DNA of 64,000 nt, from NCBI GenBank assembly GCA_009809945.1, contig WTPW01000867.1, positions 1 to 64,000 on the forward strand. Reading direction: 5' to 3'. Shown piece by piece: positions 1 through 11,842 of this stretch. Source of the DNA: Gigaspora margarita. Its lineage: Eukaryota; Glomeromycota; Glomeromycetes; Diversisporales; Gigasporaceae. Every line of letters starts with the position of its first letter. Positions within the stretch are counted from its first letter, which is position 1. The translations under genes and the position numbers were made by a program. The notes below the pieces were generated by a model, which saw only the letters and a program-made list of their open reading frames with translations, searched no databases and was not told the DNA's origin.

Positions 1-90
1 AAAATGAAAGTTTTTCCAGTATTGTAAAAAGTTTCAATTAAATTCAATAAAGATAAGAGCAAGGTCTCACCTTAAACATTAAAAAAAAAA
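1..90. repeat. Dispersed repeat end, also at 19884-19972
   Basis: The first 90 bases closely match 19884-19972 in the same orientation; both contain the string AAGATAAGAGCAAGGTCTCA followed by an A-rich run. It looks like the terminal segment of a dispersed element whose remainder lies left of the window. No coding content is visible. Confidence 0.6.
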
Positions 91-91
91 A

Positions 92-742
92 ATAATAATA
101 ACTATTGCTCTACTGGACCAATATGGATGATTTAACTACCAAAATATTTGTCTTACTGAGATGATTCTAAAAAGCCCAAAATCGTTAAAATCTAATTACA
201 GGGTCACAGAATCATTCAACATTTGTGTAATTTTAATAGTGATTTTTTAGAATCACTAAGTAAATTTTTTAATATTGAATAACTTTTGATCCACTGGCCC
301 GTTTTGGATAATTTAACTACCAAAATGTTCATCTTAGTGAGACGATTCTAACAAGGCCAAAATTGCTAATTTCTAATCACAAAATCCCAATATCAATAAA
401 GATTCTATTGTTTGTTTAACAATACAAATCTTTATTGATCTTGGAATCCTGTGATTAGAATTTAGTAATTTTAGACTAGTTAGAATCGTCTCACTGAGAT
501 GAACATTTGGTAGTTAAAACATCCAAAATGACCTGGTAGATCAAAAGTTATTCAAATATTAAAGAAATTTACTTAGTGATTCTAAAAAATCACTATTAAA
601 ATTACACAAAAGTTGAACGATCTTGGGACCTGTGATTAGATTTTAATGATTTTGGGCTTGTTAAAATCATCTCAGTGAGACAAACATTTTGGTAGTTAAA
701 TTATCTAAATTGGTTCTGTAGAGCAATAGATATTAATAATTT
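92..742. mobile_element. Four-armed foldback element (ACTACCAAAAT family)
   Basis: This is a long inverted repeat centred near position 413. Outer arms start with a motif like ATTGCTCTACTGGACC at 102 and its reverse complement ending near 728. Inner arms carry the signature ACTACCAAAATGTTCATC at 319 and its inverse near 505. It therefore has two nested pairs of related arms. Related elements lie at 1880-2572 and 36020-36325. No coding region is present; it behaves like a non-autonomous foldback DNA element. Confidence 0.7.
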
Positions 743-859
743 TATAATTTTATACTTTTTACCAGAATTATAAAATTTTGACCAGAATTATAATTATAAC
801 CTGATATTTTCGGGACCCCACCCACCTACCAAAAAATTATATCATTTCTGGAAGCCTCC

Positions 860-1080
860 TAACCTGCATTAGACTTTTAAGCAAAGTTATTCAGCATATA
901 ATTTTATTCGCATTTGAGATCAAACTACGTTTTCTCAGACCTTTTACTAAGTGAAAAATGGGTTTAATATTAGAAAAAAAATTTTTAAAAAAAATTTTCT
1001 AATGTTAAATCCATTTTTCACTCAAATGCAAGTAAAATTACATGCCAAACAACTTTGCTTAAAGCCCAAAGCAGGTAACC
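860..1080. repeat. Palindrome about 220 bp
   Basis: An imperfect inverted repeat: the left arm contains AACCTGCATTAGACTTTTAA and ATTCGCATTTGAG, the right arm contains CTCAAATGCAAG and AAGCCCAAAGCAGGTAACC. The centre is an A/T tract near 975. Similar sequence recurs at the right edge of the window (63690-63870). Probably a non-autonomous element. Confidence 0.6.
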
Positions 1081-1135
1081 TATAGAAAAAAAGTTTTATA
1101 TTGAAAAGCTAAAAATTTGAATTTAGTACATAGAT

Positions 1136-1431
1136 AGAACCCCAGATATCTAGTACAGGGTCATACTTTATTTTTAGCAGAACCCCTAAAATTTAAGAAG
1201 CAAAAAAGCAGTTATTGGCAATTATCTTGGCATCTAGTGGTCCAATTTGAAAAACTTTTTTTAAAAATAAAGCTCTCAGTGAGGTGCATCTAACAAAAAA
1301 GTTCATTTAATTCTGATTACTGAATCAAGAGTTATTTAACAAAATGTAGTTTTGTTATTTTTAGCAAATTGGGCCAAAATATTTTTGCCCAAAATTCAGT
1401 TATGACCTATATAAGAGATGTCTGGGGTCCT
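1136..1431. mobile_element. MITE with AGAACCCCAGATATCT ends (intact copy)
   Basis: Ends are AGAACCCCAGATATCT on the left and the inverse of AGGACCCCAGACATCT on the right; length about 296 bp and non-coding. A second copy at 24388-27851 has been split by a 3.1-kb insertion, and comparison with this intact copy defines the insertion point. Confidence 0.7.
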
Positions 1432-1710
1432 ACTTAGATAACCTATTTTTCTTACAAGGTAATCTACTTTTGTCTTCTAAGTAAAGTTGTTTGAAGCATG
1501 CTTTTATATATTGTTTTCATTTTAAAATTAGAAAATATTTGTTTTGGCAAAGGTATATTTCATTTTGTGCAAAATTAGTGAAATTTTAATTTAATTTTTA
1601 AGCTCAATTTTTTCTTATCCCTTTGTTCTATATTTCTGAAAATTTTAATTTTAAGTTAATATGTAGGGGAAGAAACATCAAAAATTTAAAACTTATAGTA
1701 ATTTTATAGG

Positions 1711-1832
1711 TTTTTACTTCTTGGGCTCCTCTATATAATATTTTTAAATATTAGGCCCTTATATGTAATTATTTTAAATCTGGGCCCCTATTTGTAATTA
1801 TTTTTACTTTTTGGGCCCCTATATGTAAATTC
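1711..1832. repeat. 30-bp tandem repeat, four copies
   Basis: The core GGGCCCCTATATGTAA recurs with starts near 1721, 1751, 1781 and 1811, a 30-bp period. It is one of the few GC-containing tracts in this stretch. No gene overlaps it. Confidence 0.75.
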
Positions 1833-1879
1833 CCCAATTAAATATGGTATATAATATATATATATAATATATATATTAT

Positions 1880-2572
1880 TTAATATTGAGTACCTTTTTT
1901 TCTACTAGTCTGTTTTGAATAATTTTACTACCAAAATATTTGTCTCAATAAGACGATTCTAACAAGCCCAAAATCATTAAAATCCAATTACAGGGTCACA
2001 AAATCATTAAGATTTTGTATAATTATATATATAAACAATTATTATAAAACGCACTTATGGTGTTTTACCACTATAGGTAAATTAGATTTGCAAATCAGTA
2101 TAACAAAAACAAAAAATAAATTTTTATAAAACAAAAAATAAATTTTGATTACTTTAGGGTTAGGGTGAGACCTGCGATATTATTGAGGCATTATTATATT
2201 TAAAATTTGCAAGAAATTTTTTTATTAGAGCCCCAAAGTTGGTTTCATAAGCAAAATTTTGAGATATGAATATTTTTTTTAAAAAAATAAACAAAAAAAC
2301 AAAAATTTATGTTATACCTTATTTTAAATTTTGATTGGCTATTCTAATAGTTTTGTATAACATGGTGTAAACACTATAGGTGCGTTTTAGTAAAACTCTA
2401 TATAAATAAATTCTAATCTATATATAAAATAATGCAAAATCTTAGCAATCTTATAATCTTGTAATTGGATTTTAATGAGTTTGGGCTTGTTAGAATTGTC
2501 TTATTGAGATGAACATTTTGGTAGTAAAATTATCCAAAACGGACCAGTAAATTAAGAGTTATTTATATTATA
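1880..2572. mobile_element. Foldback element with a nested insertion
   Basis: The left arm (1893-2030) contains ACTACCAAAATATTTGTCTC and the right arm (2420-2565) contains the inverse with GAACATTTTGGTAGTAAAAT. It belongs to the same family as 92-742. The loop has been invaded by another element at 2042-2395. A run of AT dinucleotides (1850-1890) precedes it. Confidence 0.65.
2042..2395. mobile_element. TIR element, AAAACGCACYTATRGTGTTT family
   Basis: Terminal inverted repeats include AAAACGCACTTATGGTGTTT on the left and CACTATAGGTGCGTTTTAGT on the right. A near full-length copy lies at 59466-59826 and a partial one at 51885-52057. The interior carries TTAGGGTTAGGGT. It is nested in the foldback element 1880-2572 and has no coding region. 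Confidence 0.75.
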
Positions 2573-3228
2573 TACATTTATATAATATATTATAATATTA
2601 GTCATTATATTAACCAATTAGAATTGAGATTAAAGTGATTACACCATATATAGATGGCATTGCTTTAAGTAAAAAATATTATGTGATAAATAGCACACTA
2701 CTTACCTGCTCCATAAGTTGATTTCTGTACCCTTTACTATATGTGGTTACCTTTAAAAACTTGATCAAAAATTTAAACCAAGCTCTGATCTACAAGTCAA
2801 AATTATCTTCAATACAAAGCTATATATACCAGAACTTCTGAATGAAAGTACTATTAGCAAATACAAACTTAACAATTAAATATATATATTTTTAGCTAGA
2901 AGATGACTAAGAAAAAGAATTATAACAATATACAAACCTGTATAAAACTCAATTCAGTTCCGGTTGTTAGTATCCTAGCAAGAAATCAAACTAAAGAAGA
3001 CAAACATAAAGTATTCAATAGAAATCTAAAAAATATGCCTTGTCAATATTCTGCTCTAAAAACATTAAATACTACCAATATTTAATAATCAACAACAGAA
3101 AAACCTAGAGAGATGGAGCAAGTTCTTCCAAATCCAGAATGATAGTTTATAAAAAAAGTAAAAGTCAAGTGAACAATTAACTCAAAGTTGTACAGAAAGA
3201 AGAAGTAGAAATAATACTTGCCTTAGCT

Positions 3229-4220
3229 ATGATCACTATTGGAGGCACTTCAGAGAGGACATTATATTTAATAAAATTTGAGATTATTACTATTGGTTCC
3301 AAATATATTACACCATTTGTGAATATCTTAAAACATGAAAGTAGGAAGTTGAAAGAACCTTTGCACCCAATACCTGTCAAGGCCCCATTTCACCAAATCA
3401 GAATTGATATTATAGAGCACTTGCCTATTATACTACAATCTAATAAATTATTGTTATAGCTACTAACTATATAACTAAATGGTCAGAGGCTTCTGCAATC
3501 CCAGGGCCAATGCACAAAAGGTGGCCAACTTCATCTACAAAGAAATAATTTGCTATTACAGATATTCAAGCATCTTATTGTCTAATCAAAAATTGCATTT
3601 TAATAATTGTGTTATAGATGAGCTTTTTGTAACTTTGAACACTAAGCACTACTGCTCTACTCCTACTATCCACAAACTAACAGGCTAGTAGAGCACTTCA
3701 ATAAAACTCTGTGCAATTTGATAACAAGACTATTTGACAATGTAGCAAATTGGAACCTTCTAATTCTATCAAGTTTGTTCACTTACTGTACTAAGAAGCA
3801 AACTACAACTAAAGAAATGCTGTTTACCTAGTATATAGCAAAAAGGCCAATTACTCTTGCACCCAAGTGAATTTAAAGATTTATTAAATGGAATAATTAT
3901 TCAAATATTGTATGAGATCAATTATGATCTATCTGAAGCCTGCAATAATGCATTTTATCAAATTAGTAAGGAGCAGCAGAAGCAAAAGAAGCAGCACAAT
4001 TGTTAGATCAAAGCTACTATGTCTTTGAATTACTAAGAAAGTTTTTGTGCTAGATGCTAAAAAATTAGGCACCTATAGCTATAAATTAATGCCTAAATAG
4101 AAAAAACTATATTATATTCATACTATTCTAAAAAAGATATGTATAAACTACAAGAGCTAAGCAAAAAAGTGTTTGTATTACCTATAAATAAAGTCTGTTA
4201 AAATTCTATCATAAGCAAAA
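3229..4220 (+). pseudogene. Ty3/Gypsy retrotransposon integrase relic
   Basis: Degenerate remains of a Pol polyprotein C-terminus spread over three frames. In order: a zinc-binding-like region near 3285-3340 (YYYW, ICEYLKT); the pre-core segment EPLHPIPVKAPFHQIRIDI (3355-3410); the catalytic core pieces IATNYITKWSEASAIP (3456-3503) and ANAQKVANFIYKEIICYY (3507-3560); LVEHFNKTLCNL (3686-3721); and a C-terminal part with KVFVLDAKKLGTYSYKL and YYIHTIL (4040-4130). This order matches Ty3/Gypsy integrases of fungi. Frameshifts near 3503 and 3665 and many stops break it. No reverse transcriptase, RNase H or clear LTRs were recognised nearby. A 60-aa frame at 2903-3085 upstream may be its linker or unrelated. 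Confidence 0.8.
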
Positions 4221-4726
4221 AGTATAAAAAGCTAAAATATAGACCTTCAAGGAATCGTAAGTAACATCTTTCTAGTATAATGCATCCAACTTGACCAAAT
4301 GCTCTTAAATCAATTGATGTAACCCCTGTACTATGCTCTTTTATTAGAAATCACAGTAACATGAAAAAATTACTACTACCTTTACTGCTTGATACAGGCT
4401 TATAGAAAAAGAAACTGAATTGAGAGTCTAGCCTATGCCTATTATCTAGGCTCTATTTTAGATACTATGACAAAGGCCAATATTATAGCATTTAAGAAAT
4501 TGTCTTCTGCTATTATAGTGGAACTGCTCTTTGCATCTACTATATTTTTGAATAATATGAAGTGAAGCAAGTATACTATACCACCTATCACTACTTTTGC
4601 AAATCACACTCATATTTATACTTGCTGGCAAAACTCATGGAATTTGAGATTTGTCCATGGACAAACCCAGACAAATAGGATTGTCTGGCCATGTCTAAAA
4701 ATCCCATGTGGCAAAAATAGACAAAT
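4221..4726. other. No gene seen; possible retroelement 3' flank
   Basis: The stretch follows the integrase relic and shows no homology I recognise and no open frame of note. It could be the decayed 3' part of the retrotransposon. The last 100 bases resemble the sequence just outside the 17.4-kb minisatellite in inverse orientation (CATGTGGCAAAAAT here, CATGTTGGCAAAATT there). Confidence 0.4.
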
Positions 4727-4833
4727 ACCAAATCCCAATCCCAAATCCCAAATCCCAATCCCAAATCCCAAATCCCAAATCCCAAATCCAAAATCCCAAA
4801 TTCCAAATCCCAAATCCCAAATCCCAAATCCCA
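4727..4833. repeat. CCCAAAT minisatellite (7 bp unit)
   Basis: About fifteen copies of CCCAAAT with occasional CCCAAT or CCAAAAT variants. The motif occurs in the opposite orientation (ATTTGGG) at 17208-17421. The two arrays lie at matching outer ends of a large inverted duplication. Apparent proteins rich in PNPKSQI are translations of this repeat and are not genes. Confidence 0.9.
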
Positions 4834-4875
4834 AGCTATATACACATCGTTATAAATAGAGTACATATATGTGAG

Positions 4876-5009
4876 TGTCACCAAGAGAAAACCTGTCATT
4901 AGGCTTTCAATTATATTTTGTACCGGACATATTCCCTAATAAATTAAATAGATTTTTTCTGGTACAAAATATAATTGAAAGCCCGATGACATGTTTTCCC
5001 TTGGCAGCA
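4876..5009. mobile_element. Short foldback, ~134 bp
   Basis: Arms with CTTTCAATTATATTTTGTAC (4902) and its inverse GTACAAAATATAATTGAAAG flank a loop near 4940. Outer arm ends are TGTCACCAAGAG and its diverged inverse. It sits between the minisatellite and the left arm of the large inverted duplication and is absent at the equivalent place in the right arm, so it inserted later. Confidence 0.7.
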
Positions 5010-5749
5010 TATGGATCTATAGTCAATTCTGTGAAATGAATGCCTTTATCACAAGCAGTAAAGATTTAAATTTATGGTAAGTGGAACCCATTTTTTTCAA
5101 ACTATTTAGTCAGTTATAAAGTTGATGTAAATTTGAATTCGAATGTATTATCATTTAGAAAGTATAAAGTACATTTACAAATTTTACAAATTACTTTATT
5201 ACAACCAGTTTGCCATAATATTGCTTTTTTTTTATTAAAAAAAAGAAGCTTCATGAAAATATCCACTTATACTGCAAACAAGAAATGTGGAGTTATTGAT
5301 TGGGCACTGTAAGAAAAGGCGCTTTTGATGAATAGGATGGCAGTGTAATTAAACTTACTAACATTTATTTTAAGTTATGAAAATAATAAATACAGCTATA
5401 ATGTAAGATCAGCTCACATCCCGTCAAGTATTGTTTAAAAGGCATTAAAATTTGTTCGACTTTGCAATTTCATAACTGATAAAGGTTTACAAGTATTTGC
5501 ATCAGGCTTACCACACCGTCTTACCCCAACAAAATTTTTTTAATTATCAAAATTTATTCAAGTAAAAAAAATATATTCCTTTATATTAGCATTGATTGAA
5601 CTTGTATGTGACTATATAGCATTAGCTATAAAAGAATTAAGGATATTATTATCATTTTTATACTGTAATTATTCTCTGGTAAAGTCTTACTGCACAATAA
5701 TATTACACGTAGTTTAACTGAAAGACAAAATCCTAGATAATATCATATA

Positions 5750-6200
5750 AAGAGCAAGGATACTATTTCCAGTCTTGTTTTATAAAATTTGGCAAGTCGG
5801 TGAATTCTTGATTCAATCAAAATTAACTAGAATTTAGGGTCCTTGTCACTATGATTACCCCCCAAGTGCTTATGAATGACAACTCTTGCTTGATCAAGTG
5901 ATAAAGGTCTTTAGGAATCTCAGATGCTAAACCTTAAAAGAAATAATTCAATAGCACTACTCAATCATCAAAGTTTCTTTCCTTTATTAATATTAAAAAA
6001 AAAATGCCTACCATTAAACTTTAAGACTGGTCCAAAATCACACGAATTTTGGAGATGCACACCAATTTGTGAGGGTGTTATACCTTTATTTACAAGCTTT
6101 AAAATTTGTTCACAGACATCATTAGGTGTAATTTTCATCCACGAAGACAGCATATGTTGGTATGAAAAGGTACTCTTATCAGGAATAAATATAGACAAAT
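5750..6200 (-). pseudogene. Ribosomal protein S13 (uS15) pseudogene, left copy
   Basis: The minus strand encodes pieces of small-subunit ribosomal protein S13, which binds the central domain of the small-subunit rRNA. Visible matches are SSWMKITPNDVCEQILKL, NKGITPSQIGVHLQN, then after an intron (6011 to 5933, GTAGGC...TTAAG) EIPKDLYHLIK and LILIESRIHRLAKFYKT. The segment corresponding to NKILRIL is deleted, exon 2 has a frameshift, and the codon after KF is TAG. The N-terminal exon is missing. Retention of the intron means it was copied from DNA, not from mRNA. A nearly intact frame of 76 aa survives at 5968-6198. Confidence 0.85.
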
Positions 6201-6785
6201 TTGGTTTTAGTATTTCCCCATAAAAAAGAATAAAGGACTATATAGTATAGAAGAAAGCTCTTATAAAAATATACAGTTTCATTTGCTATCATAGCTTTTT
6301 TTTTTTTTAAAATAATTCGTGCAGGTAACAGTTACTACTTGTAGATCATGCCATGTAATAAAATTTTTACTTGATTTATCCTAAAAAAATACTTAAGAAT
6401 TAATGCGATATATAGTAATTAACGATAAGTGAAAGTATTTTTATTTTTATTGACCCATCTTAACAAATTCATCAGTATACGCTGAGTCAATATTGAACAT
6501 AATACAGAAAGGGCAGTATTACTAATTTAGAAGTTATAACCTGAAACATTATTAATCGTCAAGTATAGTTATTGGCCAAGGCAAATAAAAAATATATAAT
6601 AGCTAACATAGCTAAACCAAGAGATTACTTGTGGATGGTCAAAAATGATATTTTTTTAGTGGATTAATAAAATTGGTCAGGCAAATCAAATGATATTTTC
6701 ACCCTATGGCAATTCAATTAAAAAATGCGAATATTTACTAGGCAGTAATAAATTTCAATATACGAATAATAACCGTACAGGCCTA

Positions 6786-7195
6786 TTTGAGATAGTGCCA
6801 TAATGTATTATTATTTTTAATAATTCTTCACTGAATAAATCAGTTCCATCCTCTATAGAGCTTGTAATTCTATTGAAAATAGACAATAGGCTTCTTGGCA
6901 AAGCTTTTGATCCACGTAATTGAGTTCTGATTTTGCTTTCTCGACTAAAACTATGTGTGTTTAGGCTATAACCTCTAGAGGTTCAACACTTAACCTAAAA
7001 ACAAAAAAATAGTATTTTTAATAATAATGAAAAATATGATAAAAAGAGAAAAAATTAACACACCTAGTTCATCTTTTACCAAGATACCAGCTTAATATAT
7101 TGAAGAGTTGCTCACAGGCAGCATTTGAAATTGAATGTATTTTTAGGGTTAGATGCTCTTTTTTTTTAAGTTCTACAGACATTCACCAATCAGTA
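6786..7195 (-). pseudogene. hAT transposase 3'-end fragment, left copy
   Basis: The minus strand matches the C-terminal hAT dimerisation region of the fuller copy on the plus strand: AACEQLFSIL-like sequence (7094-7130), an intron with GTGTGTTAAT at its 5' side, then the tail with a 'SIEDGTDLFSEE'-like end. About 290 bp encoding the acidic tail present at 14830-15115 is deleted. Everything upstream of the C-terminal domain is absent, where the element 7198-11427 begins. Confidence 0.75.
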
Positions 7196-8789
7196 CTGGG
7201 TTCTGCGTCAACTAGAGGTCTTACTCAGATCAAAAAATAGTGACCCAAATCAAACCCGACCCAAAATTTTTTGACCCGGGTTGTGACTGGGTCAGATAGG
7301 TTATATAAGTTTTAACTTGTCTGCCTATTATTTGTATGTGAACTTTAAGAATGACCAGAACACCTATGTATGCACTAAATTCGCTACAGTGGAAGCTTGA
7401 ATTTCCACTTCTAGGTTTTCATTCTGCAGCATTTATTTAGAATAATGATTAAGAAATGTACCATATATGAGTGTTGCAGGAGGAAATCTGGAAGTGGATA
7501 TCTTAAGAATTATGTAGTGTGCACTAGGAATGTAGTGAATGCAGTAAAAGGGGAGAGTTGTTTGTATAGTTAATTAATAAAATGAAGTATATTGTGGCTA
7601 GCTGAGGTGTGAAGCATTATATGAATTTTCTTTTTTTTTTTAATTTATTATTTTTAATTTATTTTTTTTAATTTATTTTTTTAATTTATTTTTTTTTAAT
7701 ATATTTTTTATTTTAACATTTTTTATGGATCTTATAATTTATCACCATAGTGAAATGTCGTCAGAAAATAGTTAAGAGGTTAAATTTAATGTTGATTTTT
7801 TTTAAAGTTAGCTTTTAGTATAACTATGCAATTTGAATTTGTAATACTATAATAAACAAGTACAATTAGTAATTATTATGAAGCAAGCGGCAAAAATTCA
7901 TTTGCCGTTAAATACCTGCTAAGTACATGAACCTCCATAATGAAAAAAATTATCGAATTCTATCACAGAAAGTTTATCCACCCATTTTCTACTTATTTAA
8001 TATTAAAGATCAAATGTAAATTTTAAATCATATTTAAGTAATTGTAACCGGAAGTTATTTAAGATTTTAACGTTAATATAAAATTATCTTTTAAAATTTA
8101 TTTATAAAAGACGAATTTTGAAAATATTAAAAATATATGTGCCCAGGTAATTCTGCGTCATACGAATCAGTGCCCATCGTGGCTTGAGCATAACTCAATT
8201 TTACTTCCTGTACATAAGAAGTTTCGTCGTTACTACATATTAACAAATATTAATTAGTAATCATATATTCAATATATGAGTATAAAATACAAGGCACTTA
8301 TCTATTACATTTTTTATCTCAATTTTCTTACTTCTTTCGCCTCGATTTTCTAACAATTTGCTTATAAAATAATCTTTATCTTCGATTGTAAATATTATCA
8401 GTTATCGTTATGTCAAACACATTACTAATCCGCTCACCAGAAAACCAAAATACTTGTGGAAAGTGTAGTGAAAAAGGCATAATATACTAACTTGTAATCG
8501 AAGACGCAGACAGAAAGAATTAATTTACTCATATAAATGCTACCTTTATGCTATACGTCTAAAAATTACATTGAAATGTTTTGCTAATTCAATGTAATGA
8601 TCTTTTTTTTTATAAAAAAATAAATATTAAATAATAACACAAATGCTTTTATGAAAAAAAGTTGATAGTATTATTTCTTACCATGTGAGGCGAGTGATTA
8701 TATTGGTTTTTACATTGGGCAGTATCAAAATTAGGCCTTAATAAATAAATAAATGCAAGTGACGTAACTCAATATTAATAAGGTTCCTT

Positions 8790-9592
8790 AACCCAGGTTA
8801 CCCAAATTTTGACCCATGATCCGCATAACCCGTGGACAGAGACCCGTAAAAATTTGTATATAAATTAATACAAATTAATGCAAATTTAGATTGATTACGC
8901 AAATTAAACCAAATTTCTAAAGGTAAAATTCACGTGTATTCTATAAATTTGATTGGCTAATAATGTCGGATAGTGTGCTGAATTAAGTTTCCGAAAGAGA
9001 AAATGAATGAACATAAAGATGAGCAAGGTTAGAACAAAATTTTTGAGTAAATTTTGATGTTTTCTGAAACAAATCGCAAATTAATATAAAGTTAATATCT
9101 TATTACAAATTAATACAAATTTTTGCAATAATGCAAATAAAAATTTTGTACAGTGCATTTCACGAAAAGCCATCACCTTTTAATTATAAAAATTTTTAAA
9201 TTAATATAAATTTTTAAAAACAAAAGATATTTAAAAAATTTTTTAATAGTTTAACAGTTTAAACAAAAGGCTATTAAACTATCAAAATAATATTTTTATA
9301 TTTTTTGTTTTTAGTAAGTTATTTTAATTTAAATTTACATATGATTTAAAATTTTGGCGTTTATATATAAAAAAACATAACAAAATTTGAATTTATTAAC
9401 AAAATTTTAAATTTTATTAAGTTTTTCTGCATTTTTATTGGATAATTAGGTTACACAGCAGCTAAAAAATTGGCACTTATATATAAAATAGGTTGGCTTT
9501 AGATGAAATGCACTGTATAACACAAAAAATTTTTACGGGTCTCTGCCTGTAGCATTTTCTGACCCGTACGAGTCAATCTGACCTGGGTAACT
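8790..9592. mobile_element. TIR element with CCCAGGTTACCC ends
   Basis: Left end ACCCAGGTTACCCAAATTTT with an inner AGAGACCCGTAAAAATTT (8841), matched on the right by the inverse (AAATTTTTACGGGTCTCTGC at 9527, ACCTGGGTAA at 9581). The middle is interrupted by the TA-flanked element 9151-9515. Without that insertion it would be about 440 bp. Non-coding. Confidence 0.65.
9151..9515 (+). mobile_element. MITE, TA-flanked, CAGTGCATTT ends
   Basis: Begins CAGTGCATTTCACGAAAAGC, ends GCTTTAGATGAAATGCACTG, and both ends touch TA, as expected of Tc1/mariner-type target duplications. A second copy in inverse orientation lies at 30033-30416, sharing most of its length. Non-coding, 365 bp. Confidence 0.8.
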
Positions 9593-11441
9593 GCACTAGG
9601 TAATATTTGGGAAGTTTTTAAAAGGTTTAAATGATTTCGGGTTTAATTTGACGATTGTAAATTATGTTACCAATTAAATAGTACATAGATATAAACAATT
9701 TTAAGGTAATTGTATACGGATTAGACAGAAAAGTCAGTGTAATTAAGTATGCAGAGTAGATGCAGTAAGTACAATGTTTGAGGGGTAGGATTATTATTTT
9801 TTTTTAGATAATTAATTCTTTATTTTAATTTGATTGTTTATTTTAAGTGCTATTTATAGGATACTGATAATACATACGGATATATGCATGTATGACATTA
9901 GAAATTAAATGATTTACTAAATATAGGTTGATTTAATAGGTATTTAATAGTGATATACAATATCAATAAAAAGAATATTTTTTTGATTTTTATACCGGAT
10001 ATGAGTATAGCTAGTTAAGCAAAAAATTTCATCTCTAACATTGAGTGATAGGGCCTCTGACTAGTTTTCTTAGATGCAGTCATAACCTTTAATAGTAGGC
10101 CTAGGATCTGACTATTTCCTCCCTAAATTTATTTTTTTCTTTTACGGTTATAAAATACTTTAGAGGCCATGATCGTTGCTATTATCATCAGCATAGGGAG
10201 GAGCGAAAGGCAACACGGACTTCCCGCAGTTTAGACCACTGAACTATGAGATGAGAATTAGTTTGATTGTATCCACCTCGAAATTTACTTAAATATAAAG
10301 TAATTAGGAAGTGCACGATTGTTAGCATTATTATGTGTATAGTAGGAGAGGAAGTTTCGATAAGTCTCAAAGTTTTATAGATTATAAATTAATGGTGGTA
10401 AACGAGGTAGTATTAAAAATTTAAAAGGGTTTAAATAATTATGTAATTTGAAAGTTTAGATTATATGGATATAGAGGTTTGAATTTTATGTTTAATTTTT
10501 TGGTTAATTTTAACTGTACAATAATAATACATATGTTTGAAGTTGTTGGGTCGGTTAGATATTTGTGGAATCGGAGCTAAGCACAATAAAGCATGCGATC
10601 AATTTAATGAGCTAATTTTGCTAGCGAAATTTAAATAAGGCAAAGCATTAAAGGTTAGTTATTAAGTTCGGTTAGGTTATATAATAATAAGTAAATTTAC
10701 TGAGATCAAAAGTCTTAAGTCAATTAATATTTATGATCTAATTAAAGTTATTTGAAATATGAAATTTATTAAATATTTAAGAATATATATCGGTTAAATA
10801 AGAATTTTGAATTTGAACTATTTTGATTTATTTTAATTGGGTTGGTATTTAATAACGATCAGTTAAAGAGTATTAAAATAATAATTAACATCGGTTAAAT
10901 GATTTTATAGATTATTTGAGGTTCGAAATGATATAGCAATGAGTTACTTGTTATTCAGTATTAAACACATAGAAATTGGATTAAAATTATGATAGTAAGT
11001 TGTATACTGTTTTATTAGCATATATTTTGTGAAAATTAATAATATTTCTCTATGAGAAAACTTACAAAACCATTTTTTATATTTAAATAAAAAAAAAGCA
11101 CAATCTGGCTTAAATTTAAAATTTTATTACTAAAAAACTGAAAAATATTATGAATAATCGATTTGAAGCCAATGTTTCATAATATTTTTAAAAAAAGCGC
11201 TTCGTAACTTTGTAAATGTATTGCACTAGAAGCAATTATTTTTTAGAAAACCTTGATAGAAAAAGAAATTCGATTTGTGTATCTAAAGTAGTTTGGGATA
11301 TTTTTAATATTAAAATTTTATGATATATTTTGAATCAGTGTGGTCATCAAATTTTAATTTAAATCTTCTGATTATGAAATATTAAGGTGACCTGTATAGT
11401 TTTGATTTACTTAATTGACGCAGAACCCCAAATAAGTACCG

Positions 11442-11651
11442 TAGAGCACTGAGAAAAAGACCCAGGTACATTATTCAGCAGCAGGTCTGTGGCACAAAGC
11501 AAAAAAATTTCAAATATATATATATTCCGCATTTACAATATGCAGTCTAGAAATTTAAAAAACTCTACATTAATTAATAGAGATATTGTGATTTGCACCA
11601 TGGTATTTTGCATGGGGTATTCAAAAAGGGGGTCTTTTGCTCAGTGCTCTA
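11442..11651. mobile_element. MITE, TAGAGCACTGAG ends
   Basis: The ends TAGAGCACTGAGAAAAAGAC and GTCTTTTGCTCAGTGCTCTA form a good inverted repeat of about 20 bp; length 210 bp. A diverged relative is at 19108-19363. The end sequence resembles hAT-type termini, but no 8-bp duplication could be read. A 67-aa frame at 11489 covers it by chance. Confidence 0.7.
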
Positions 11652-11842
11652 CAGTAACTGTATTCAGTAAATGGAATAAGTTCATCTTCTAAATACATAC
11701 TTTAGTAGATAAAAACAAACCTGCTGTAACGCTTGAGATTGCATTGATATACTGTATTCAGTAATGTTAGTGCAATTTGTTCGCTTTAGTTTTTTTTTAG
11801 TGTTCTTAACCATAACTTGCTAGATAGTGGTTCGGTCTTTTT

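Larger units (their letters stand above)
5012..7195. repeat. Left arm of large inverted duplication
   Basis: Reverse complement of this segment matches 14437-17012 over its length with roughly 20 percent divergence by eye. Landmarks: TCACAGAATTGACTATA pairs (5013-5040 with 16985-17005), the S13 pseudogenes, a matching intergenic region (6210-6790 with 15118-15640), and the hAT 3' end (6786-7195 with 14437-14830). The duplication seems to extend outward to the minisatellites at 4727 and 17421. The inner edge at 7195 abuts a separate composite element. Confidence 0.8.
7198..11427. mobile_element. 4.2-kb non-coding element, GGTTCTGCGTCAACT ends
   Basis: The left end is GGGTTCTGCGTCAACT and the right end is the inverse of GGGGTTCTGCGTCAATTAAG. 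The right ~330 bp (11090-11427) is homologous in inverse orientation to the left end of the element at 21004-22014. No open frame of note lies inside; the interior is AT-rich with a T-run block at 7628-7710, a short inverted repeat at 7360-7535 (TTTCCACTTCTAGGTTTTC and inverse), and nested elements at 8790-9592 and 9151-9515. It appears to have landed at the inner end of the left duplication arm. I found no convincing target duplication. Confidence 0.6.

Noticed and set aside
2153..2168. Telomere end
   Set aside because: Only two TTAGGG units, interstitial and inside a mobile element, so not a chromosome end.
4591..4902. Four overlapping frames rich in GFGIWDL or PNPKSQI, and their counterparts at 17089-17564
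   Set aside because: They are translations of the 7-bp minisatellites on either strand.
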